Below, piece after piece: positions 43,228-51,344 of a DNA stretch of 64,000 nucleotides. The position numbers were made by a program, and so were the translations under genes. The notes under the pieces were generated by a model that did not search any database, had not been told where the DNA came from, and saw only the letters and a program-made list of their open reading frames with translations. Source of the DNA: Pseudomonadota bacterium (GTDB taxonomy: Bacteria; Pseudomonadota; Gammaproteobacteria; Xanthomonadales; Xanthomonadaceae); NCBI GenBank assembly GCA_018241125.1, contig JAFEEL010000007.1:166203-230202 (forward strand), written 5' to 3'. Positions within the stretch are counted from its first letter, which is position 1. Every line of letters begins with the position of its first letter.

Positions 43228-44109
43228 TCAATCCGGCTCGTCGACCCACGGCGCGATGGCGGCGCGGATCGCCGCTTGCGCCGGTCCTGCCGTGGGCAAA
43301 AGCACCGTCCCGGCGCCGCGCCCAGCCGTGCGGGCGTTGGCAGGCGCGGCTTTACCCCTGGGCTCGATGCTCGCGCTGGCGGCATTGGCCAACAGCGCCA
43401 GGCGCGGGCAGGGCGCAAGGGTGGTGAGCGCGCGGTGGCGCTGACCGCGGCGGCCGATTGCTTCGATCAGATCCGCCGGCGAGCCGCGCCGGCGCCATTG
43501 CTGCAAGCGCTCCGACGGAGGCGTCGCGCCACCCCCGCGCTCTTCGAGCAGTTCGAACATCCCCAGCAAGGTAGCGCGGTCGAGCAAGCGCCCGAGGCGT
43601 TGCGCAAACTGCACCGATCGCGCCTGCCCATACTCGATGCCCAGCAGCGCCAGCGCGTCGGCAAATCCGAGCAAGCCGACACGCAACCGGCTGTCCGTCG
43701 GCAGCCGCCCATGCACCATCAACAGCGCATCGTCGAGCAAGCGCACCGCCAGCACACACGCGGCCAGAAAGCCTTCTTCGTCGAAATGGGCGTGTCCGGC
43801 GCCCGGCGCGAACACGAACGCGGCCACGTTGACCTGTGCGCACGGGTCGTCCAGTCGATCCAGCCGCTGGCCGGTGCCGGCCAGAGCCAGCAGGCGCTCA
43901 TCGGGAACCAGTTGCCATGCGCTGAAGGCGTCGGCATAGCGGCGTGCGTCGTGCACGTCTGCGCCACCACTGGCAGCCAACGCTTGCGCCACACGCGTCC
44001 ACGTCGCATCGATGGTGCGATCGCGCAGGCGACCGCCCTCGCGCCAGCGGAAATACTGATCCCAGGCGTCGACGGCGGCAGGGTCGGTGAAGCGGGTGGC
44101 GCGCAACAA
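43228..44109 (-). CDS. Short class II ribonucleotide reductase-like protein
   Basis: 293 aa, roughly 40% the length of real NrdJ. Residues 15-45 resemble the RNR N-terminus (WDQYFRWREGG ... IDATWTRVAQALA). Residues 88-130 resemble the segment after the first active-site loop (DPCAQVNVAAFV ... FLAACVLAVRLLDDAL), with Cys90. Residues 141-160 match the late barrel helix (RLRVGLLGFADALALLGIEY). About 200 central residues and the C-terminal cysteines are missing, so it is unlikely to reduce ribonucleotides alone. The start is TTG; no ATG fits before an upstream in-frame stop. An FNR-type box lies 70 bp upstream. Confidence 0.65.
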   Translation of the reverse strand: MLRATRFTDPAAVDAWDQYFRWREGGRLRDRTIDATWTRVAQALAASGGADVHDARRYADAFSAWQLVPDERLLALAGTGQRLDRLDDPCAQVNVAAFVFAPGAGHAHFDEEGFLAACVLAVRLLDDALLMVHGRLPTDSRLRVGLLGFADALALLGIEYGQARSVQFAQRLGRLLDRATLLGMFELLEERGGGATPPSERLQQWRRRGSPADLIEAIGRRGQRHRALTTLAPCPRLALLANAASASIEPRGKAAPANARTAGRGAGTVLLPTAGPAQAAIRAAIAPWVDEPD

Positions 44110-44171
44110 AGCGGGGATCTCGCGGAGGCCGAAGCGATGCGACGATCATCGCTGCCAGCGATGGGCGCGGC

Positions 44172-44185
44172 TTGACGGGCATCAA
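44172..44185. promoter_or_regulatory. FNR/DNR-type box between RNR-like and crp/fnr genes
   Basis: TTGAC-GGGC-ATCAA. Its centre is 70 bp from the RNR-like TTG start (minus strand) and 134 bp from the regulator ATG (plus strand). The spacing fits the RNR-like gene better, but it may serve both. Confidence 0.65.
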
Positions 44186-44312
44186 CGATTCGGCCGATTG
44201 CGGCCGCTGGCAGTCGTTACCGATCGTTACACAGCGTTGCCATCGGCACATCGGCAGCGCTGCGGGCGCCGGTAGGCTTGCCGCATCCCGGAACCACAGA
44301 CGGAGGCAGGCC

Positions 44313-45020
44313 ATGCTGGACTTGCAGACGAGCATCGAGGAAAGCCCCCACCCTGCGGCCGTTGGTGAGCATCCTCAGGGCGGAAGCGCCGGTTACCCTG
44401 GTCTGGAGGCGCTGGTCGCCGGTTTGCCGCTGCGCCGGCGCACGCTCAAGGCGCGCGAGTACCTGTTCCGTGCCGGGCAACCGCGCAGTGCGTTGTACCT
44501 GGTGCACGCCGGCTTCTTCAAGACCTGCGTGACCAGCGTCGACGGGCGGGAAAAGATCACCAGTTTCCGCCTGCGTGGCGACCTGCTGGGCATCGACGCC
44601 CTGGACATGCCGATGCATGCCTGTGACGCCATCGCACTGGATACCTGCGAGGTGTGGGAACTGCCTTGCGAACAACTGCGGCACAGTTTGCCGCAGTTCC
44701 AGGAGCGCCTGACCGCCGCCCTGGCCGCCGAGATCCGTCGCGACTGGGGCTGGATGCTGGCGCTGGGTACGCTCTCGGCCGAGCAGCGCGTGATCGCCTT
44801 CCTGCTCGACTTCGCTGCCCGCTTGCAGGCGCTGGGTTTCAGTGCCACCGACCTGATGCTGCGCATGACCCGCGCCGAGGTCGGCAACTTCCTCTCGCTC
44901 AAACTCGAAACCGTCACCCGCGCCCTGTCGCGCTTGCAGGCCCGCGGGTTGCTGGCGGTCGACGGTCGCCAGATCCGGCTGCGTGACGCCGCTGCACTGC
45001 GCGAGGTGATGGCGGCTTGA
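44313..45020 (+). CDS. Crp/Fnr-family regulator without Fe-S cysteines
   Basis: 235-aa regulator. The cyclic-nucleotide-fold sensor domain covers about 30-150 (REYLFRAGQPRSALYLVHAG, FRLRGDLLGIDAL). The C-terminal HTH contains MTRAEVGNFLSLKLETVTRAL, whose E-x-x-T-R recognition motif resembles the E-x-x-S-R of FNR, consistent with TTGA half-sites. The N-terminal cysteine cluster of FNR is absent, so it should sense something other than O2 through 4Fe-4S; a heme/NO-sensing Dnr-like role is one option. GGAGG precedes the ATG by 6 bp. Confidence 0.9.
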   Translation: MLDLQTSIEESPHPAAVGEHPQGGSAGYPGLEALVAGLPLRRRTLKAREYLFRAGQPRSALYLVHAGFFKTCVTSVDGREKITSFRLRGDLLGIDALDMPMHACDAIALDTCEVWELPCEQLRHSLPQFQERLTAALAAEIRRDWGWMLALGTLSAEQRVIAFLLDFAARLQALGFSATDLMLRMTRAEVGNFLSLKLETVTRALSRLQARGLLAVDGRQIRLRDAAALREVMAA

Positions 45021-45061
45021 CGGGCTGCCGGCGGCAGCGGGTCGCCGCAGACCCGGCTTGG

Positions 45062-45213
45062 CAGGCTGTTGAAAAACCGCCTGCTGATGCGATCCATGCA
45101 CGGATCGCACGCCAATCAAACACCCAAGTGTTTGATTTGGCGGAGCCGAGTACGGGCATATACCGGACTTGGCGCGTTGAAAAAGGGCGGGAAAGCCCTT
45201 TTTCAACAACCTG
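45062..45213. mobile_element. Possible 152-bp MITE-like element
   Basis: The ends are imperfect inverted repeats: CAGGCTGTTGAAAAA at the left and TTTTTCAACAACCTG at the right, 14 of 15 matching. Internal smaller palindromes are present (GCGATCC/GGATCGC; AATCAAACAC/GTGTTTGATT). It encodes nothing and fills the gap between two convergent genes. No target-site duplication was found, so it may instead be just a complex terminator region. Confidence 0.4.
45176..45207. terminator. Bidirectional intrinsic terminator
   Basis: Perfect 13-bp stem GTTGAAAAAGGGC/GCCCTTTTTCAAC with a GGGAAA loop, giving T-rich 3' arms on both strands. It sits between the convergent crp/fnr and hybrid kinase genes. Confidence 0.8.
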
Positions 45214-47211
45214 TTAGTCCCGCCGATCCAGCGCACGCCGCACGCCGGCGGCCAGTTGCTCGCGGCGGAAGGGCTTTCGCAACAGCTCGCAGGCCGTGGT
45301 CTGGCTGGAGTTCGCGCGCGCCAGCGAGTCGTCGTAGCCGGACGTGAGCAGTACCGGCAGCCCGGGACGGTGTTCGCGGGCGCTGGCGGCCAGTTCGTAG
45401 CCATCGAGGCCGCGGCCGAGCATCACGTCGCTGAACAGCAGGTCGATCGGCGCGTCGCCGGCGAGCAGCTGCAGGGCTTGGTCGGCGTCCGCCGCGGTGA
45501 GCACGCGGTAACCCAGCGAGGTCAGGAACGCCGCCGAGATGGTACGGACCGCCGCTTCGTCCTCGACCACCAGAATGCTCTCTCCGGCGACCGCCGTCGG
45601 GGCGCCGCCAGTGGCCTGGATCGCCGGTGTGGCGTCGGCGCGGGCGGTGGGCAACAACAAATCGACGCGGGTACCGTAGCCCAGTTCGCTGTCGAAGTGC
45701 AGTTGGCCGCCGCTTTGCTTGACGAAGCCGTACACCATGCTCAGGCCCAGACCGCTGCCGCGGCCGCTGTCCTTGGTGGTGAAGAACGGCTCGATCGCGC
45801 GCGCCAGCGTTTCGGCATCCATGCCGTGCCCGGTATCGGCCACGCTGATGCGCAGGTAGTCGCCGGTCGGAAGTTCCGGCGTGGCCGCATCGATGGCGAC
45901 CGATTGTGCGGCGGCGCTGAGCGTCAACTCGCCGCCACGTGGCATCGCATCGCGGGCGTTCAGGGCGAGGTTGACCAGCGCGGTTTCCAGTTGCCCGGGA
46001 TCGGCCCACGCCAGCGGCAGCCCTGGCGCAACCTCGGTCAGGATACGGATCGGCTCGCCGAGGGTGCGCGCGAGCATGCGTTCGAGTTCATGCAGCATCG
46101 CGTCTACAGCCACTGGCTGCGGGTGCAGACGCTGGCGGCGGGCGAAGGCGAGCAGTTTCCCGGTCAGCTCGGCGCCACGGGCGACCGAGCGCAGGGCGCT
46201 GGCGATCAACTCGACGGCTTCCGGTGTGCCGGCGTATTCCAGTTCCAGCAATTGCAAGCTGCCGGACATCACCGTAAGCAGGTTGTTGAAATCGTGGGCG
46301 ATGCCGCCGGTGAGCTGGCCGATGGCTTCCAGCCGCTGCGCATGCGCCAGTTGCTCGTCGCTGCGCCGGCGCTGCAGCAATGCGGCCAGCAGGTGCGCGG
46401 CCGATTGCAGCAGGTGCAGGGCATCGTGGTCCAGGACATGCGCGGTCAACACGATGAGCACGCCCATCGGCTGTTCGCGATCGAGCAGGGGAATGGCGAC
46501 GCCGCTGTGGCGGGCATGCGCGAGGGTGATCGCCGGTGCCGGCTCGCCGGCCGGTGCCGGTTCTCCGATACGCAGTGGCACACCGCCCGCCAGTGCCTCC
46601 CACACCGCCTCACCGCCGGCCGCCATCACTTTCACGGTGGCGTCCCAGTCGCCCGGCAAGCCATACCCGGCGCGGGTTTCGATGCCACCGCCGGCGCGCG
46701 CCAGCAGCAAGGCCACGGTCTGGGCGTCGATTTCTCCGGCCAGCAGGGTCGGTACCGCCTGAATCGCGCTTTCGTCATCGCCCGATTCCACTGCGAGCTG
46801 GCCGATGCGCGCCAGCAGGGTGTCGTAGCGCGCGCGGATCAGCGCCTGTTGCACGCGGCGGGTCTCGGAGACGTCGCGGATCGAAGCCAGATAGCGCGGC
46901 TGCCCCTCGCTGTGGAACGGGCTGAGGGCGATCTCTACCGGGAACTGCGTGCCGTCCCGGCGCTGCCCGGTCAGCGGCTGGTCGTGGCCACCCATCGGGC
47001 GCATCCGCGGCTGCTGCATGTAGGCCTGCGTGTGCGCGCCGTGCAACTCGCGCAGGTCAGCAGGCATCAGCTGCTCGACCCGCATGCCGTCCAGGCTGCC
47101 CGGCGAATAGCCGAACATCACCTCGGCCTGCGCATTGGCCGCCACGATGCACCCCCGCCGATCGACTACCAGCAGGGCGTCGGGGACGTGGTCGAACAGG
47201 GCGGTGAACAT
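45214..47211 (-). CDS. Soluble hybrid histidine kinase (PAS-GAF-HisKA-HATPase-REC)
   Basis: 665 aa without membrane helices. An N-terminal PAS (VPDALLVVDRRGCIVAANAQ) and a GAF-like region (about 130-270) precede the phospho-acceptor His in GGIAHDFNNLLTVM. The ATPase domain has NLALNARDAM, VADTGHGMD and GSGLGLSMVYG. The C-terminal receiver domain has Asp in LLFSDVMLG and Lys in LRKPFRRE. Such NtrB/FixL-like kinases sense cytoplasmic cues; no heme-binding PAS histidine could be assigned. It lies 6 bp after the PhoB-type regulator gene, as part of one operon. Confidence 0.9.
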   Translation of the reverse strand: MFTALFDHVPDALLVVDRRGCIVAANAQAEVMFGYSPGSLDGMRVEQLMPADLRELHGAHTQAYMQQPRMRPMGGHDQPLTGQRRDGTQFPVEIALSPFHSEGQPRYLASIRDVSETRRVQQALIRARYDTLLARIGQLAVESGDDESAIQAVPTLLAGEIDAQTVALLLARAGGGIETRAGYGLPGDWDATVKVMAAGGEAVWEALAGGVPLRIGEPAPAGEPAPAITLAHARHSGVAIPLLDREQPMGVLIVLTAHVLDHDALHLLQSAAHLLAALLQRRRSDEQLAHAQRLEAIGQLTGGIAHDFNNLLTVMSGSLQLLELEYAGTPEAVELIASALRSVARGAELTGKLLAFARRQRLHPQPVAVDAMLHELERMLARTLGEPIRILTEVAPGLPLAWADPGQLETALVNLALNARDAMPRGGELTLSAAAQSVAIDAATPELPTGDYLRISVADTGHGMDAETLARAIEPFFTTKDSGRGSGLGLSMVYGFVKQSGGQLHFDSELGYGTRVDLLLPTARADATPAIQATGGAPTAVAGESILVVEDEAAVRTISAAFLTSLGYRVLTAADADQALQLLAGDAPIDLLFSDVMLGRGLDGYELAASAREHRPGLPVLLTSGYDDSLARANSSQTTACELLRKPFRREQLAAGVRRALDRRD

Positions 47212-47217
47212 GGGCCT

Positions 47218-47964
47218 TCAGTCCTTGTGCACGCTCGCGGCCAGCCGATAGCCGGCACCGCGGATCGCTTGCACCAGGCGCGGCCGTTCCGGATCGAGCT
47301 CGATCTTGCGGCGCAGTCGCCCGACCTGCACGTCGATGGCGCGGTCGAACGGGCCGGCGTCGCGACCGTGCAGGTCGTTCATCAGCTGATCGCGGCTGAG
47401 CACCTGCTGTGGATGTTCGAGCAGGGCGCGCAGCAGCTGGAACTCGCCGTTGGTCAGCTCGATCTCCGCGCCGCCGCGGTCGATGAGGCGGCGCGCATCG
47501 ACATCCAGAGTCAATCCGTCGAAGCGCCAGACGTTGGTTGAGGTTGCCGGCGCCGGGGCGGTGCGGCTCGACGGGGCGCGTCGCAGCACCGAGCGCACCC
47601 GCGCCAGCAGTTCGCGCAGGTCGAAGGGCTTGGCGACGTAGTCGTCTGCGCCCAGCTCCAGCCCGACCACGCGCTCCACCGGCTCGCCGCGGCCGCTGAC
47701 CACGATCACCGGGACCTGCCACTGGCCTTGCAGCAGGCGCAGCAGCTGCAGGCCGTCCTCGTCGGGCAGCCCGAGATCGAGCAGAACCAGATCCACGCCG
47801 GAGGGCTCGGCGAAGCCGCGCACCTGCGCGCCGGTACCGGCGATCGACACGCGCAGTCCGTTGCCGCCCAGATAGCGCGACAGCAGCCCGGAGATGTCGG
47901 CGTCGTCTTCGACCACCAGCACGTGCGGTCGTGGCGCGACGGGGGGAGAGCCTGCCTCGGGCAT
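47218..47964 (-). CDS. OmpR/PhoB-family response regulator
   Basis: 248 aa. The receiver (about 14-130) has VLVVEDD, the phospho-acceptor Asp in LVLLDLGLP and Lys in VAKPFDLR. The winged-helix DNA-binding domain (about 145-245) includes LTNGEFQLLRALLEHPQQVLSRD and IDVQVGRLRRKIE, ending IRGAGYRL. The hybrid kinase gene starts 6 bp downstream. A perfect FNR-type box lies about 85 bp upstream, shared with the divergent PilB-like gene, so the system may be induced without oxygen. Confidence 0.91.
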   Translation of the reverse strand: MPEAGSPPVAPRPHVLVVEDDADISGLLSRYLGGNGLRVSIAGTGAQVRGFAEPSGVDLVLLDLGLPDEDGLQLLRLLQGQWQVPVIVVSGRGEPVERVVGLELGADDYVAKPFDLRELLARVRSVLRRAPSSRTAPAPATSTNVWRFDGLTLDVDARRLIDRGGAEIELTNGEFQLLRALLEHPQQVLSRDQLMNDLHGRDAGPFDRAIDVQVGRLRRKIELDPERPRLVQAIRGAGYRLAASVHKD

Positions 47965-48041
47965 CGTCGGCGTGGTTGGGCGGTCGGGGGCGAAAGCGTA
48001 CCAGCGCGGGGAGCGTGGCGCATCGTTGCCCGGACCGGGCC

Positions 48042-48055
48042 TTGATGCCGATCAA
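48042..48055. promoter_or_regulatory. Perfect FNR-type box between response regulator and PilB-like gene
   Basis: TTGAT-GCCG-ATCAA matches the FNR consensus in both half-sites. Its centre is 108 bp before the PilB-like ATG and 85 bp before the divergent regulator ATG. GATCAT at 48078-48083 would suit as -10 for the plus strand. Confidence 0.75.
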
Positions 48056-48156
48056 GCACGGCATGCGGATGTGGCACGATCATTTCCCGCCGACCGCCCC
48101 TGCCAGCGCGGGACGGTCGCCCATCGCCTGCCTTCCATCGCCTGCCGAGTCCTGCC

Positions 48157-49857
48157 ATGTCGACCGAACCCGGATCCGCCAATGCCCTGCCCACGCCAAC
48201 CGATGTGGTGCCGGTTCTGTGCAGCCGCGAAGCGATCCAGCGCTACCTCGAAGGCTTTCCGGCCTGGCCCGCGGCGGCAGGCGATGTGCAATGGTCGTGC
48301 CCAACGCCGGCGTTGCCCGCCGATGTCGACGCGGCTGCCTACGATGTAGCGCGGCAGTTGCGCATTCCGGCATTGCGCGCGCCCGACCTGCAACCCGATG
48401 CCGCTGCGTTGTCGCAGATCACGCCCGCCACTGCGCGCCGGCTGGGCGCGGTGCCGATCCTGCTGCACAAGAACCTGCTGGCAATGGCCATCGAGGACGC
48501 CGGCGACGCCAGCGTCATGCAGGAACTGAACTTCATCTGCAAGTACACCGTGGTGCCGCTGGTCGCGCCGGCGCGCAGCGTGCGCGAGCGCATCGGCGCG
48601 TGGTACGACCGTTCCGAGGATTTGTCGATCGTCGCCGCGCTGGGGCTCGACCCCAAGGCGGACGTCGACAACCTGCCCGAGCGCACGGTCGAGCAACTGG
48701 CGCAAGAGCAGCCGGTGGTGCGCCTGGTGAGCGACCTGATCGCCACCGCCGCGCAGCGGCGCGCCTCCGACATCCACCTGCGCCCTTCGGAAACCGCCAC
48801 CGACGTGCTGTTTCGCATCGACGGCGAACTGGTGCAGGTGCGCCGCCTGATGCCAGCGCTGAGTCCGGCGGTGATCAGCCGCATCAAGGTGATCGGTGGC
48901 ATGAATCTGGCCGAACGCCGTCGCCCGCAGGACGGGCGCGCCAGCCATGTACTGGACGATGGGCGCCGGGTGGACTTGCGCATGTCCGTGGTGCCCACCT
49001 CGTGGGGCGAGAGCGCGGCGATCCGCTTGCTCGATACGCGGCAGAGTCTGTGGACGGTGGAGCAACTGGGTTTGGCGCCACGCGACCGGCTGCGCTTCGA
49101 TGACGTGATTTCGCGCAGCCACGGCATGTTCCTGTGCACCGGTCCGACCGGTTGCGGCAAGTCCACCACGCTCTACGCGATGCTGCAGGAGCTGCGCAGG
49201 CAGCGCATCAACATCCTCACCATCGAAGACCCGGTCGAGTTCAACATCGAGGGCGTGCAGCAGGTGCAGGTCAACCGTGCCGCCGACGTGACCTTCGCCA
49301 GCGCCCTGCGCAACTTCCTGCGCCACGATCCGGACGCGATCATGGTCGGCGAGATCCGCGATCGGGAAACGGCAGGTATCGCCGTCGAGAGCGCGCTCAC
49401 CGGCCACCTCGTGCTCAGCACGTTGCACACCAACACCGCCACCACCACCGTCACCCGCATGCTCGATCTGGGCGTGGAGGCCTACTTGCTGCGTTCATCC
49501 TTGCTGGCGGTCATGGCGCAACGGCTGGTGCGCTTGAACTGCCGGCATTGCGCGCAGCCCGAGCACCCCGATCCACGCATCCGCGATGCGCTGGAAGTGG
49601 GCGCCGACGAGGCGTTCCTTGCCGGTCGTGGCTGTTCGCAGTGCGACGACCTGGGCGTGCGTGGCCGCCGTGCCGTGTACGAGTTGATGGAGGTGTCCCA
49701 GCGCATCCGCAAGCTGATCGTGCCCGGCGCCGATGCCGACTTGATCCATGCCGCAGCGATCGAGGAAGGCATGACGCCGATCACCCACGCCGCGGTGGCG
49801 CTGGCCCGGCAGGGGCTGATCTCGCTGGCCGAGGCGTGGCGGGTGCGCGCGGAGTAG
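48157..49857 (+). CDS. PilB/GspE-like secretion/pilus assembly ATPase
   Basis: 566-aa type II secretion/type IV pilus extension-type ATPase. An MshEN-type N-terminal domain (about 60-150) precedes the ATPase domain: RRASDIHLRPSETATDVLFR, Walker A GPTGCGKSTTLYAM, Asp box TIEDPVEF, Walker B AIMVGEIRDRETA and His box LTGHLVLSTLHTN. A zinc-type tetracysteine pair CRHC...CSQC is present near residue 465-495. No pilin, PilC or secretin genes occur nearby, so it is an orphan. An FNR box upstream and hemN directly downstream place it in the anaerobic gene set. Its actual machine is unknown. Confidence 0.88.
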   Translation: MSTEPGSANALPTPTDVVPVLCSREAIQRYLEGFPAWPAAAGDVQWSCPTPALPADVDAAAYDVARQLRIPALRAPDLQPDAAALSQITPATARRLGAVPILLHKNLLAMAIEDAGDASVMQELNFICKYTVVPLVAPARSVRERIGAWYDRSEDLSIVAALGLDPKADVDNLPERTVEQLAQEQPVVRLVSDLIATAAQRRASDIHLRPSETATDVLFRIDGELVQVRRLMPALSPAVISRIKVIGGMNLAERRRPQDGRASHVLDDGRRVDLRMSVVPTSWGESAAIRLLDTRQSLWTVEQLGLAPRDRLRFDDVISRSHGMFLCTGPTGCGKSTTLYAMLQELRRQRINILTIEDPVEFNIEGVQQVQVNRAADVTFASALRNFLRHDPDAIMVGEIRDRETAGIAVESALTGHLVLSTLHTNTATTTVTRMLDLGVEAYLLRSSLLAVMAQRLVRLNCRHCAQPEHPDPRIRDALEVGADEAFLAGRGCSQCDDLGVRGRRAVYELMEVSQRIRKLIVPGADADLIHAAAIEEGMTPITHAAVALARQGLISLAEAWRVRAE

Positions 49858-49879
49858 GGCGGCCGCGCCGGGACGCGGC

Positions 49880-49893
49880 TTGACCCCGGTCAA
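49880..49893 (+). promoter_or_regulatory. FNR/DNR-type box upstream of hemN
   Basis: TTGAC-CCCG-GTCAA, a perfect inverted repeat. The centre lies exactly 41.5 bp before the hemN ATG, so a class II FNR promoter would start transcription at the start codon. Confidence 0.75.
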
Positions 49894-49927
49894 TGCGCCG
49901 TGCGCCGGCAACGACGAGGATGCGCGC

Positions 49928-51322
49928 ATGCCAGCCATTCCTCCGTTCGACGCGCAGTTGCTGCGCCGTTACGACCGCCCCGGCCCGCGCTACACCTCGT
50001 ATCCGACCGCGCCGCATTTTGTCGCGGACTTTGGCGAGGACGCCCTGCGCGAAGCCGCCCGGCGCTCGAATGCCGATCCGATCCCGCGACCGTTGTCGCT
50101 GTACGCGCATGTCCCGTTCTGCTTCAGCCCGTGTTTCTACTGCGGCTGCAACCGCATCATCACCCGCGACCGCGCGCGCGGGGCGACCTACCTTGCACGG
50201 CTGATCCGCGAGATCGCGCTGGTGGCGCCGCTGTTCGACCGCGATCGCGAGGTGGTGCAACTGCATCTGGGCGGCGGCACCCCGAACTTCCTCGCTCCCG
50301 GGCAACTGGACGAATTGGTCGAAAGCATGGCGACGCATTTTCGCCTCAGCCGCGCGCCGACCCGCGACGTCTCCATCGAACTCGATCCGCGCTGCGTGGG
50401 CGCCGGCGACATCGCCGCGCTGGCCGGCGTCGGCTTCAACCGCGCCAGCCTCGGCGTGCAGGATTTCGACCCGCTGGTGCAGCGCGCGGTCAACCGCGTG
50501 CAGTCGGTCGCCGAAACCCTCGCGGTCGTGGACGCCTGCCGCACGCACGGGTTTCGTTCGGTCAACATCGACCTGATCTACGGCCTGCCCGAGCAGAACG
50601 CCGCCGGCTTCGCGCGCACGCTGGACATCGTGATGGCTGCGCGGCCCGATCGGCTGGCGATCTACAGCTACGCACACCTGCCGCAAATGTTCAAGGCGCA
50701 GCGGCAGATCGACGAGACTCGCCTGCCGGATGCGGAGGCCAAGCTCGGGCTGCTGCGTCTGGCGATCGAAAAGCTGTCCGTAGCCGGCTACCGCTACATC
50801 GGCATGGATCATTTCGCGTTGCCGGGCGACGACCTTGCCCTGGCGCAGGAGCGCGGCGACCTGCACCGCAACTTCATGGGCTACACCACCCATGCCGAGT
50901 CCGACCTGATCGGCTTCGGGGTCAGTGCGATCAGCCATGTCGGCGACACCTACAGCCAGAACCCGCGCGATCTCCCGTCGTGGGATGCAGCGATCGATTC
51001 GGGGCGCATCCCGACCTGGCGCGGCGTGCGCATGGATGCCGACGATCGGCTGCGCGCGGAGGTGATCTCGCAGTTGATGTGCGCCGGGCGCATCGACGTG
51101 AGTGCGATCGAAGCGCGCCACGGGGTCGATTTCGCGGCGTATTTCGCTGCCGAACTGGAACGGCTGGCGGCGCTTTCGGCCGACGGGCTGGTCGAAGTCT
51201 CAGCGGCGGCGATCCGCGCGACCTCGCGTGGGCGCTTGCTATTGCGTATCATGGCGGCATGTTTCGATCGTTATCTGCAAGGGGCTCCGTCCACGCCGGC
51301 GCGCTTCTCGCGGGCGATTTGA
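49928..51322 (+). CDS. hemN: Oxygen-independent coproporphyrinogen III oxidase
   Basis: 464-aa radical-SAM enzyme making protoporphyrinogen IX without O2, needed for heme synthesis during anaerobic respiration. The 4Fe-4S site is CFSPCFYCGC (Cys65, 69, 72, with Cys74), preceded by LYAHVPFC. HLGGGTPNFL, SIELDPR and GLPEQ also match. Length and the RYDRPGPRYTSYPTAPHF opening fit HemN, not the HemW-like proteins. Start is the ATG giving MPAIPPFDAQ; the ORF is open upstream through the FNR box. The FNR-type regulator gene follows by 22 bp, suggesting a hemN-fnr operon. Confidence 0.94.
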   Translation: MPAIPPFDAQLLRRYDRPGPRYTSYPTAPHFVADFGEDALREAARRSNADPIPRPLSLYAHVPFCFSPCFYCGCNRIITRDRARGATYLARLIREIALVAPLFDRDREVVQLHLGGGTPNFLAPGQLDELVESMATHFRLSRAPTRDVSIELDPRCVGAGDIAALAGVGFNRASLGVQDFDPLVQRAVNRVQSVAETLAVVDACRTHGFRSVNIDLIYGLPEQNAAGFARTLDIVMAARPDRLAIYSYAHLPQMFKAQRQIDETRLPDAEAKLGLLRLAIEKLSVAGYRYIGMDHFALPGDDLALAQERGDLHRNFMGYTTHAESDLIGFGVSAISHVGDTYSQNPRDLPSWDAAIDSGRIPTWRGVRMDADDRLRAEVISQLMCAGRIDVSAIEARHGVDFAAYFAAELERLAALSADGLVEVSAAAIRATSRGRLLLRIMAACFDRYLQGAPSTPARFSRAI

Positions 51323-51344
51323 CCCGCGTTCTGGCTGCGCGGAC

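Noticed and set aside
45256-47541. 761-aa plus-strand frame opposite the hybrid kinase
   Set aside because: Antisense to well-defined PAS, kinase and receiver domains; composition is not protein-like.
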